Assembly (NCBI GenBank): GCA_036186865.1
Contig: AP025055.1
Coordinates: 5,134,981 to 5,198,980 of the forward strand
Direction of reading: 5' to 3'
From: Eustoma russellianum
Lineage: Eukaryota; Streptophyta; Magnoliopsida; Gentianales; Gentianaceae
DNA: 64,000 nucleotides
Shown one piece after another: positions 11,214 to 20,434 of the stretch (position 1 is the stretch's first letter; every line of letters begins with the position of its first letter). The translations under genes and the position numbers were made by a program. Below the pieces are notes generated by a model, which ran no database searches, was not told the DNA's origin, and saw only the letters and a program-made list of their open reading frames with translations.

Positions 11214-11230
11214 CGGAAGGTTTCCTTCCG
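11214..11230 (+). other. 3'-terminal hairpin, copy 3
   Basis: CGGAAGG and CCTTCCG pair perfectly around loop TTT, 5-10 bases after AATAAA and just before the A tail. Confidence 0.75.
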
Positions 11231-11266
11231 TTTATTAAAAAAAATATATATATATGAATATTACTC

Positions 11267-11849
11267 TTCTCAAGACCTTAACGATAGCTTTTGCGGTCGT
11301 TAGGATAAACTGGATACGGATGATGATGATGATACGCAAGAGCGCAGGCTGATTTCAATAAAATTCCTCCCTAGATATCACCGCCTCGAGGGGAAAAATT
11401 GACGTATTAGCCAGGAAACAAATGTTTCCAGTCAAAAGATAATTACGATGAAATATTGTCAAATGGCATAACCTCAGCTAACTTTTTGTTCGGATGTTGG
11501 AGAAGGCTTTTCTGTCAAAGAGGAATTTTCTGTATGCTTGTTTCTTTAGCAAGGCAGATTCAGAACGCTCAAGTAGCCAAACTTAACCCTCTGTACTCAA
11601 TAGCATTTACTTACTCATGCATACACTTCAAAAGATTGAGAAGGTCATTTAATATTCCATCCGTCTTAAAATATTGTCATAGTTGATTTGTTTTACAAGT
11701 TACTTTTAACTATGCAAAAAAGTTATTTATTACAATATTTTTTCAAATTGAGGGAGTATTATATTGACGGCATCGGATAAGATAGATTAGCTAAACTATT
11801 GATATGTTATTACTCAATGTATTGACAACAAAATTTTCGAGTGTCAAAA
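11267..11849. other. Spacer with one MITE, otherwise nothing recognised
   Basis: No ORF here has recognisable similarity. A short phrase near 11331-11352 (TACGCAAGAGCGCAGGCTGA) resembles 7503-7523, so a little flanking DNA may be duplicated around the ORF1-only cluster. The only identifiable feature is the MITE at 11655-11756. Confidence 0.5.
11655..11756. mobile_element. Stowaway-like MITE
   Basis: This 102-bp AT-rich insert is flanked by TA on both sides (11653-11654 and 11757-11758). Its left end begins TTCCATCCGTC and its right end reads, on the other strand, CTCCCTCAATTTG. These approximate the CTCCCTCCGTC terminus of Stowaway/Tc1-mariner MITEs. ATATTGT and ACAATAT continue the inverted repeat inward. 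It is too short to code. Confidence 0.7.
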
Positions 11850-11933
11850 ACCTTGTCCATCAACAAACTCTTCTCTGTTCTTACCATCTCCTTTTCCCCT
11901 CTCACTCTTAGCCTTTCCTTAAACTATCCAAAC

Positions 11934-13687
11934 ATGCCCAAAACTAAAGCAGCAAAATCTGCACTCAAGCTGAAGCTTGCTGCAATAAAAACATGCAAAC
12001 TCAGCATCAAGCTCCAGTATAAGATGCAGGTCCCTAAGGTCTACAGACAGGAAACGACAGAGCTGCTCTGCACAAGAGGCCGCAACTAGAGAAGGACATG
12101 GTTAGAGCTTTTGCGGAGCCAGAAATGCCAACGATACTGGATTCTACAAGAACTCAAGTTCTGAAGATAATGACTCCCTCTCCTTTCATGAAAATTCTGA
12201 GGATGAAGGCTCAGCCACGAAGGCCGAGGAAGATGTCAGAGGCATTGCAGGTGAAAATTCTAAATCAGTACACATCAAGGCAGTAACTGTTGCATTGAAT
12301 GAGCTGGAAGCAGTTGCAGCTCAACCTTTGACATTGAACAACATGGAAGAACATGTTGAAGAAAGAGAGACCCAACAAAAAAATTGGCCAGCGGGCAATA
12401 CCCTGCCTGATGTGAGAACACAAGAAAGTCAACATCCAACCTACCCTCATCACGTGACTTCTCCACTACATCTCTCATCCACACGCAATATAAAATGACA
12501 CGTGGCACTGTCATTGCCAGTAAGCCCCCTGCTGCAAACTATCCCTACAAAATTCAAACAACCACTCCTCCCGCCCAAAACCCAAGCCATGCACCAGTCC
12601 AGCCCAGCACTCAGCCAATGCCAGGCGGAGCTTGGAATGCCCTCTTTGTGAACAACAGACGACCTGAGCATAGACTCATGCTTAAGAAGCTAGAAGTGTG
12701 TACCCCGAGCAAGGTGCACATCAACATAGAGAAGCTCCAAAATAATGAGGAAGTAGATCGCTGCCTTGTTGGTTGTTTTGTCGATGGATTTCCAGGAAGG
12801 CAAGCTGTACACAACCTTTCCAACAAATGGAAGGTCAAACACAAAGTGGAATTCCATGCGTCTGGATAGATAATCTTCAAGTTCGAATTTTCCAAAGAGA
12901 TGGAAGAGGTGCTCTACGTTAGCACATATTTTGTATATGGCAGATCCCTCGTCCTCAATAAAATGACCAAATTCTTCGCATTTGGAGCTACGAAAATGGT
13001 GCAGGTCCTAGTCTGGGTGAAATTTCCTAACCTCCCTATGACTCTCTGGGTAGATCAGTACTTACGAACATTTGTTCACAGCTCCGCACACCGCTGTAGG
13101 CCAGCCAGCTGACTGCCAATAAAAGCACTTGAAACTACGCTCGCGCCTTAGTCGAAATTGATCTCAGCAAAGAATTGTTGACCTTGGTGGAGCCGGTGCT
13201 CTCAAATGGCACCACTATAGTACAGAAGGTGGAATACGAGAGAATACCGATGTTGTACAAAGACTGCAGGCATCTTGGCCACAGTGCAGACTCCCATAAA
13301 GAAGCTGTGCCCCAAAAAATTGAAAACCCTGTTCAGGCAGAGCTGCACATAAACCAGCTCAGCTCGGCCGCTACCACGTCAGCTCATCCGCAACTTATAA
13401 AACTTGCTCCCATTCCTCCCACCAAAAAACCCTCCAGACCGCCATCCAGCTCAGCTCAATCAAAGCAGCCCATCTTGGCCCTACAACAAATTGGCCTAGT
13501 CCCAGCCAGTGCACCATCGGAAACAACTCTGTCCTCCTCCAGCTTAGCTCGACCTACCATCATCAGCTCAACACCGCCTTTCACCTCAGCCCAGCCACCC
13601 ACTTCTGATCAAATAATGGCGGACACAAATAGCTTAACTGAAATCAACCTAGATGAGATACATCAAGGTCAGCAACATAGTGTCTAA
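11934..13687 (+). pseudogene. LINE ORF1 (DUF4283 and degenerate zinc knuckle)
   Basis: The ATG at 11934 starts a lysine-rich N-terminus shared with the second LINE. The frame breaks near 12090 and again before 12495. DUF4283 runs across 12600-13100, with an amber codon at about 12867. A knuckle-like CRHLGHSADSH follows at about 13264-13300, lacking the first Cys (Tyr instead) and with His in the last ligand place. The tail to 13687 is rich in Ser, Pro and Gln, reflecting repeated AGCTCAGC DNA. In the family this protein coats element RNA; this copy cannot be made as one chain. Confidence 0.75.
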
Positions 13688-13829
13688 GTGGAACACCATG
13701 TGGAGAGCATCAACTCTTTTCTCTAGGATGGGTTCACTGAGGTGGTGTCAAAATCAAAGGCGCTTGCACTGAGGAAAAAGCTCAAGGCATCTCAAGGAAA
13801 GGTCAAGATACAACCAAATACCTAAGTCA

Positions 13830-14500
13830 ATGATAATAAGTTTTTGGAATATTAGGGGATGCAATAGGCCCCTAAAACACAATGGTGTCTATAATTTTGT
13901 TTAAAAGAACAAAATAGATATTATTGGATTATTAGAAACTAAATTGAACAACAAGATGTATCTGTCTCTTAAGCAAAAGTTTGTAAGATGAGAGTTTGTA
14001 AATAATTTTGACTCTTATGCAGGCAAGCGAATTTTAGTTTGCTCGAATCCGTCCTCAGCTGCTGTCCAGGCCATCTCAACTGATCCTCGGACTATGCACT
14101 GTAGAACCACATCTCCGGTGACTGGTCTGAAATTGCAAGTCAAAATTTGTTTATAGATTTAACATGCTTGTTGATAGGCGACCACTATGAAAATCTATCA
14201 TCACCCAGATGCAAGCACTAAATGAACCTTGGATTATCCTAGGTGATTTCAACTGCATTTTAAATGAAGAAGAGAGAATAGGGGGAAGAGCGATTATGAA
14301 TTATGAACTTCAAGACCGGCTCATCTGCTTCTTTAGAGCGGTTATTTCCACATGTGGGATAACGACACTATCAAATCTTGACTAGAAAGAGTTATGGCCA
14401 ACAATGAATTCATGAAGACAAACCCCATGGTTAAGGTACATTTCTACCCTACTGGATGCTTATCTGACCATTCACCTGTTGTGCTCAGCCTTGACAGCTT
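13830..14500 (+). pseudogene. LINE endonuclease domain fragment
   Basis: The ATG at 13830 opens with SFWNIRGCNRPLK, the N-terminal signature of the EEP-type apurinic endonuclease at the head of plant L1 ORF2, with ETKLN next. ILGDFNCILNEEER at about 14236 is the catalytic GDFN block. Early stops (near 13902 and 13990) and later frameshifts inactivate it. This domain nicks target DNA to prime reverse transcription. The stretch 14500-15050 continues as unrecognisable linker. Confidence 0.8.
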
Positions 14501-15049
14501 CAGCCGCAGTCAAGAATTTCTTCAAATTATTCAATATGTGGGATGACCACAAGGAATTTCTTCCTCTGGTCAGCGCACTGTGGAGTCAACGGATCCATAG
14601 CACTGCCATGTTCTAGATATGCAAGAATCTGAAAGCCCTAAAAGTGCCCCTCCGAGAGTTGAACTGGAAATCTTTCTCGTACATCTCTAGTAGAGCTGAC
14701 CAGGTGGTGGAAGAGCTCAAGCACATGCAAGAGCACCCAGAATGACAATGGGACACACCAGACTGGAAGGACAAACTGCAGAAACAAGGGAACTTGGCCT
14801 TCAACCTTTTAGAGGTTGAAAGGAAATTCTTTACTCAGCTCACCAAAGGTAAATATTTAATTTCGAGTGACAGAAATACAAAATTCTTCCATTCAATAAT
14901 TAAAAGAAACAAGGCAATGATTAGTATCACTGGAGATTAGCTCGGCGATGGCACTATGTCTTCGTCTATTGAGCAATCAGCTCAGCAGTTTGTATCCTAC
15001 TAACAGACCAACTTAGCTCAGCTCAGCTAGTCCATTCCACCAGACCAAA

Positions 15050-16345
15050 AGTCCTGAATAGTGGGGCAAGGCTATCTGAGCAGCAAGCTGACTCACTAAC
15101 AGTCCCAGTACAGGAAGCCGAGATCAAAGCAGCTCTGCACTCCATTAGGAAGGACAAAGCCCCTGGTCCTGATGGTTACTCCTCCCAGTTTTTCATCAAA
15201 GCTTGGGGGTAGTATGGGCCGACCTAATTGCTATAGTGCATGAGTTCTTCAGGAATGGTCTGTTGCTTAAACAGGTCAATCACGCTACCATTGCTCTGGT
15301 CCCCAAGGCTGCTCTGCCACCAAAGTTGAGGATTATCATCCAATCTCATGCTGCAACGTGATCTACAAGGTAATCTCCAAGATTTATGCAATGTGAATGA
15401 CGTCAGTCATGGTCCCCTCATGGATCCTGCTCAGGCTAGGTTTCAAGAGCAGATCCATGATGAAATATGTCTTCTTAGTTCAAGAGCTGATATGGAACTA
15501 TGGGAGGAGAAGGACAACTCCAAAATTCATGCTTAAGGTGGACCTCAGGAAAGCATTTGACTACATCAGTTGATCCTTTCTCAAAGAAATGCTTAATGGA
15601 CTTGGATTCTTCTCTATCTTCACGGGCTGGATCATAGAGTGTGTGAGCACTACCAGATACTCTGTTCTCTTAATGGCAGGCCTTATGGGTTCTTCCTGGA
15701 CAGACGTGGTTGAGACAAGGGACCCTATCTTCACCTTCTTGTTCATAACTGTTATGGAATACCTATCAAGACTACTACATAGACTGCGTCAAGATAAGGA
15801 GTTTCACTACCATCCTGGCTGTGCTGAGCAGAAAATAACTCATCTCTACCTTGTGGATGATCTTATTCTATTCTCTATGGGTGATGTCGGCTCGATAAAA
15901 AAAAATTATGAATGCACTAGCTGACATTGGTGACTGTTCTAGGCTAAGAGCAAACATGAAAAAATCCCAGTTCTTTCACACTGGCATTGGTGGAGCAACT
16001 AGTTGGTTGCATGTCAGCATATGGTTCTCGTAAGGAACCATGCCTTTCATATATGTGGACATACCTATTGTAGGGCGGAAGCTGCAGAGCTCACACTACG
16101 CACCTTTCATCAAAAAACTGATGGACAAGGTAGGACTATGGAATGCATCAAGTCTCTCACACGCTGGCAGACTACAACTAATCAGGTCAGTCCTACAGGG
16201 AGTTAACTGTTTCTGGCTGTGTGCATTATCTATTCCAGCAAAAGTTAGGACCCTGGTAAATAGGATGGGAGTTCCTCACTGGACTCCAAAAAGGACTGGG
16301 TTGTCTGGTCTCAAGTCAGCCTACCCAAAGAAGAAGGGAGACTAG
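15050..16345 (+). pseudogene. LINE reverse transcriptase fragment
   Basis: Recognisable blocks are the fingers motif KAPGPDGYSSQFF at about 15155, VDLRKAFDY at 15538-15565, and a catalytic-loop relic YLVDDLILFS near 15846 (plant LINEs usually have FADD). The thumb-region sequence runs from 16040 (HYAPFIKKLMDKVGLWNA, AGRLQLIRSVLQG). The reading frame changes at least four times. The fragment comes from the same element as the endonuclease upstream. Confidence 0.8.
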
Positions 16346-17155
16346 GAGTTATCCAACTAAAGGGTTGAAATCTGGCACTACTATCCAAGAACCTGTGGGA
16401 TCTGCACCACAAGAAAGACACACTCTGAGTGCAGTAGATAAATCATAAGCATGGAGTACAAGACACGTTATGGTCAAGGACAGGACGGATCTCGGACTTA
16501 CCCTTCCTAAAGATACTTATGGAGACCCGAGATCAGTTGCTGTCCAGAGAAGACTCCTGTAGTTCGCAAATAGATACAATCACCTCATGGAAAGTGGAAG
16601 ATGCTCTCAAACCTTGGTTGGCGTATGATTATTTCAAAGAAAAAGGCAATAAGGTTGAGTAGAGCAGGATTGTCTAGGACTCAACAATTACCCCTAAACT
16701 TCACGCTCTAGCTTGCTAGGCTGAACAAGCTACGCACTAAGGATCGTTTGGTTTATTTAGAATACAGAGAATGTCACATATTCTAGGCTGAACAGGAGAT
16801 GCTGCAGCACCTCTTCTTCTCCTACTCAGCTACCAAAAAAATATGGCTTATTATCTCATCATGGCTAGCACTTCCACGGAGATTTCACTCTATAAACGGG
16901 ATACTGGTATGGGGATCAAGAAGACTCAAGGGAAAAGCATTGAAAGCCAAGGCAGCTGAAATTGCCTTGGCTACGACAGTATATTTTGTCTTGCAAGGAC
17001 GCAACAAATACATTTTTGAAGGAGAAACATTTGTATCTAGGGATGTAACCCATAGAATATGTACTCATGTATATAGAGTGATGTATATTCTACTCACATA
17101 TCTTAGACATAGGCGCTGCTCATATGTTTTAAGATTGATATACATTACTAAATAG
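16346..17155 (+). pseudogene. LINE C-terminal region (zf-RVT-like)
   Basis: The KKKGRLGV and LLSKNLWDLHHK blocks, then the segment at 16799-17155 (ATKKIWLIISSWLALP, LQGRNKYIFEG), match the order after RT in plant LINE ORF2, where a zinc-binding RVT-associated domain sits. Stops are frequent before 16799. The rest, 17156-17265, is the 3' UTR with a short A-rich end. Confidence 0.65.
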
Positions 17156-17329
17156 AACATGTAGGTCGGCATGTACACCTACAAGTAAGGCTATTGTATG
17201 GATCGCATCTCATTGATACCTTGATTTCACAGGTTAATATTAACATTTTAACCAAAAAAACTGTAAAAGCTGGTGGTCACTGAATTATTTTATGATCATT
17301 TCGGTCAGATTAAGTTTTATAGCAATTAT

Positions 17330-18119
17330 CATTTTTATAACAAACTGGTTTTACACTATACCAATCTGAGGGCTAAATTTAGGTCCTAAATTTTAAGAAA
17401 CTAATATTGAATATCGGGTTAAGTGGCCAAACGTTTTCCTCTATTTTACTATTTAAGAATTGAATAATTCAATAGCAGTAGTGATAATAAAATTGCAATG
17501 ATGTGCACCAATTAAAGTATGTGTAAACACCTCTCAGGTTGCAGAATTCCCAATTTTAAATTAAATTTATGTGAATTTAAATAACTCACAACCAAATGTA
17601 ATGGTTTCGTAGCTCTACATAGTTAATGACGGACAATATATTCCTGACGTAGTTTGAACTGGGGAGGGCACCGCCAACGTGATGTAGGATGATTTGGGTT
17701 CCTGATCTGCTATTCGAATAATAACTCATCTACGTTATGATACCAACAAAACTTAGGATCATTGTTTGGACGGCTGAAGCATCTTTTTGTACAGAAAAGT
17801 CAAATTACTAAATAGAATAAAATTTATGATAGGCAATATATTAAAAGATTGTGTGTGTAACGTCTGTAATGTTATATTTACAGATGAGCGACAAAGTGGT
17901 AAAATAAAACACACTGTACCAATCTTAAGGTCAAAGTAATATAGAAAAATCATAGTTTATGAGAGATCATAATATAATAAGAGATAAGTAATCAGAAATA
18001 GGCGTATTACAAAAATTAATCAACCACAAGACCACTTATATAAACCCTCTCGGGGCATAATAACATTGTACCAGAAAATCAATAAAAAAAACTTCTCCAA
18101 AACTGTAATCAGATCGAAG
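17330..18119 (+). promoter_or_regulatory. Upstream region of peptide gene A, conserved with gene B
   Basis: Almost all of these ~790 bases align with 36890-37653 in front of the second peptide gene, starting at ACAAACTGGTTT. Differences are scattered substitutions and small indels, plus a block around 17690-17760 that the second copy lacks. The conservation reflects segmental duplication, so it does not by itself prove regulatory constraint. The region most likely to contain the promoter is the last 150 bases, which include the TATA box. Confidence 0.65.
18037..18044 (+). promoter_or_regulatory. TATA box of peptide gene A
   Basis: TATATAAA lies 83 bases before the ATG at 18120. The copy-B gene has the same octamer 80 bases before its ATG (37574-37581), in matching context (ACTATATAAACCCTCT), so spacing and sequence are both preserved. 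Confidence 0.7.
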
Positions 18120-18431
18120 ATGGAGGAAGTCTCAGCCAAAAAGATAACAATTTGCCTTCTGGTGTTATGGGGCCTGCTTGCTTCTCCACTGCGTCTAGGC
18201 AATGGAAGTGGTTCAGCTTCATCGTTTTTATCGGTAAATTCCAGGATGATTGAATCTGGTAATCGCTCATCACCAGTGGCTGAAACAAATGTTTCAGCTA
18301 AGACACTTTCTGATGCGGTCGTCGTCACCAGTCATCCTGCCTCTACCGGCACGTCTATTAAGCCTACCCTGGGGCCTAAGTGCGACAATGACTGTGACAC
18401 TTGGCCTGTCTGCGTGTGCTGGGACCCTTAA
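18120..18431 (+). CDS. Secreted cysteine-rich peptide precursor, copy A
   Basis: An intact 103-aa ORF. Residues 1-22 form a signal-peptide-like start: charged MEEVSAKK, then hydrophobic ITICLLVLWGLLAS. A Ser/Thr-rich, cysteine-free pro-region spans about 23-86. The C-terminal core KCDNDCDTWPVCVCWDP (87-103) has four cysteines in the pattern CX3CX5CXC (88, 92, 98, 100), enough for two disulfides in a peptide under 20 residues. Copy B differs at 17 of the first 53 residues but at only one of the last 50. I do not recognise the family. The pattern does not fit cyclotides, knottins, defensins or potato carboxypeptidase inhibitors as I know them. Secretion and processing are inferred, and the role (defence or signalling) is unknown. 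Confidence 0.75.
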   Translation: MEEVSAKKITICLLVLWGLLASPLRLGNGSGSASSFLSVNSRMIESGNRSSPVAETNVSAKTLSDAVVVTSHPASTGTSIKPTLGPKCDNDCDTWPVCVCWDP

Positions 18432-18876
18432 TATATCAGAGATGCATGTGTGTATTTCTGTTGAAAGTATCAAGATTTCTATCGAGTAAAAGCAACCTAA
18501 GTTTCCTCCTACACATTTCTCTTTTCAATAATTTTCTGATGAAAGTTTTGAACTTGTCAGTTGAAAGAAGAACAAATGAGCGAATTTTTTGGCGTTTTTA
18601 TGTAGTAGCAGATCCAAAAGTTACTTCGTTTCATTGTGTAATAGAACAGAAGCGTCCTCTAGAGGAGGCAATACTAGTAAATAACTTAGTTTCAGAGTGC
18701 TACGCATCTAATGTCCTGTAAATTATTATTGTGTTTCTGGTTTTGAACTTTGTTTTTTTCTACTGTGTGATAGAAAAGAAGTCTCCTCCAGATGTAACAA
18801 TCACTATAAATTTCTTCCTGTGAGTTATGTATCGGCAATTTACGTGTAAATTAGCACTCTATATGTGGTTTTAAAC
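18432..18876. repeat. 3' flank of gene A with diverged tandem repeat
   Basis: The first 200 bases match the 3' flank of gene B and probably include the 3' UTR. From about 18635 two diverged units of roughly 125 bases follow one another (18635-18763, 18764-18881). Each opens with TGTGTAATAG or TGTGTGATAG and ends with GGTTTT(G/A)AACTTT. A weaker third start, GTGTGATATGG, follows the SIRE insertion at 29218. The first unit carries the palindrome TCCTCTAGAGGA. Confidence 0.6.
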
Positions 18877-18881
18877 TTTCT
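18877..18881 (+). repeat. SIRE element target-site duplication, left (TTTCT)
   Basis: TTTCT here is repeated at 29207-29211. The duplicated segment B has a single uninterrupted TTTCT at 49591-49595 in the same context (AAACTTTCTTCC), which is the empty site. Confidence 0.95.
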
Positions 18882-20373
18882 TGTTAAAACAAAGTTTAAG
18901 TTTTGATGATTTGCACAAGTTTGTACTTCGAACGATGGATTAAGCGCCTTATGTGATGTGGTTGGAAGTCATTATACTTCGAACGCTTACATTAGGCGCT
19001 TCATGTGCCTTGGTGAATTCCAGTACACTTCGAACGCCTACATTAGGCGCTTCATGTGAAGTGTATGGAAGCCCGTACACTTTGAACGCCTACATTAGAC
19101 GCTTCATGTGAAGCGTATGGAAGCCCGAACACTTCGAACGCCTACATTAGGCGCCTCATGTGTTCTGGGAAAAAAGGTTGTACACTTTGAATGCCTACAT
19201 TAGGCGCTTCATGTGTACCATCAAGTCAAAAGTACTTTTCCCCCCAAAATGGGCACGTACACCAAGTCTTTCTGAGAAATGTCAGAATTAGTTCGAACAA
19301 GCATGAAGGCTGACATTAGGCGTTTCATGTGACTTCGAACGCCTTTAGTTGCCCACATAAGGCACTTTATGTGACTTCGAATGCTTGTTCTTTTTCACAT
19401 AAAGCGCTCCATGTCACATTGAACACATGTGTAATAAACACTTTAGGCGCTTCATGTGACCAACATTACAAAGGTCTTATGCTTCACTTTCTAACACCAT
19501 TTGACTCTTTGTACCCTCCACTTTTAATGTTATTTTCACAGGTTCTCTTTCATTCCTGAAGAAGTCAAGTTTCCTCATTTGGCTTCCATTTTGAAACCTC
19601 TCCAAATATGTTGCTACATGCCAAGAGGAGTTTTCCAATGAAAAGGACACACCAACACAAAATGCCAAAACCCATTATTGGTTCTGCACGGGTTCAAACG
19701 GGAAGATTTTCTGAAGATTGATAAAAGAAGGGTTTTCTTCTCTTCTTCAATAACTTTCTACCATTATTCAAGCTCTCAAATTTCTCTCAAGTTTCAAGCT
19801 CTCAAAATAGTGTAATCTTGTATATTTTACTTTATTGTTGAGAGTTGTGTTGTAAAGGAAGAAGAGTCTTCTTCTTGGTGAGTGAAGGTTGTGAGAGGCT
19901 GTGAAGATTGTTGGTCAAGAAGCAAGGGTGCTTCTTGTTTTGAGTTTTCTAGACTTTGAAGGGTTAGTTGATAGTGTTATGGTGCACTATTCTCCCTACA
20001 AGATTTCTTTGAGGGCAAAGAAGATCTTTGGAGGCTAGACTTCAAAGGGTTAGAATTCTCGGTTGTGGTCTAGGCGTGTGGCCTAGTTTTCCAACTTGTT
20101 GGATTTTGTTTTTGATTGTTGTTTCCCCCATAGAAATAACAATCCCCTTTTCAAAATCCTTTTTGTGCAAAATCAAGAAGGTAGAGGAGTAGAGTCATTT
20201 GACTTGAACCTCTATACATCCTTGTGTTCTTTACCTTTCTGCAAGTGTTTATTCTTCTTAAAGAACACATCCAAGTATTTGTTGTATTCGAAACGAAAAA
20301 TATCTAGAAAATATCCATACTTGGTGAAGACACTATTCAACCCTCCTTCTAGTGTGTTCTAAGGGACCTAACA
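18882..20373 (+). repeat. 5' LTR of the SIRE element
   Basis: It begins TGTTAAAAC and ends CCTAACA. The 5' third holds the array of hairpin repeats (18926-19461). The 3' part, from about 19700, is pyrimidine- and GAAG-rich and leads to the primer site. A TATA box and transcript start were not located with confidence. Confidence 0.93.
18926..19461 (+). repeat. Hairpin repeat array in SIRE 5' LTR
   Basis: About eleven diverged units share the core ACATTAGGCGCTTCATGTG, most preceded by CTTCGAA. In the best units CGCCTACATTAGGCG forms a 6-bp stem with loop CAT (for example 19035-19049 and 19139-19153), and flanking GAA and CTTC extend the pairing past one bulged C. Unit spacing is roughly 50 bp at first and shorter later. 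Both other LTRs of this family in the window (27756-28292, 60529-61012) keep the array. Confidence 0.85.
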
Positions 20374-20375
20374 AT

Positions 20376-20387
20376 TGGTATCAGAGC
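20376..20387 (+). other. Primer-binding site of the SIRE element
   Basis: TGGTATCAGAGC lies two bases after the 5' LTR. It is complementary to the 3' end of plant initiator-methionine tRNA, the standard copia primer. Confidence 0.95.
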
Positions 20388-20434
20388 CTAATCTTGTGAT
20401 TTTGAGTTCAAATACAAGATTTGATCTTTAGAGT

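Larger units (their letters stand above)
9171..11246 (+). mobile_element. ORF1-only non-LTR element, copy 3, with target duplication
   Basis: The TA tract ending GAATATTAC occurs immediately before the element (about 9152-9170) and again after its TTTATTAAAAAAAA tail (about 11247-11266). This is a clear LINE-type target-site duplication of roughly 18 bp. The insertion landed in the TA tract at the tail of copy 2. The leader (9171-9466) resembles that of copy 1. AATAAA lies at about 11205 and the hairpin at 11214-11230. No RT or endonuclease is present. Confidence 0.75.
11850..17265 (+). mobile_element. Decayed L1-type LINE, full domain set
   Basis: The order is 5' UTR (11850-11933), ORF1, endonuclease, RT and zf-RVT-like C-terminal region, ending near 17265 with AACCAAAAAAACTG. 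All parts carry stops or frameshifts. The ORF1 N-terminus (KTKAAKSALKLK) and DUF4283 region match the minus-strand LINE at 34417-36870, so both are one family, different from the ORF1-only elements. Ends are approximate because I did not find a convincing target-site duplication. Confidence 0.8.

Noticed and set aside
18120..18431. Cyclotide, defensin or knottin assignment for the peptide gene
   Set aside because: It has only four cysteines in the core, in a CX3CX5CXC pattern. Those families have six or more in other spacings.
18926..19461. Regularly spaced repeats resembling a CRISPR array
   Set aside because: They lie in a plant retrotransposon LTR, the units vary, the spacers are similar to one another, and there are no cas genes.
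20376..20387. tRNA gene
   Set aside because: This and the similar sites at 38789, 49071 and 61931 are only primer-binding sites complementary to a tRNA 3' end. No cloverleaf was seen.
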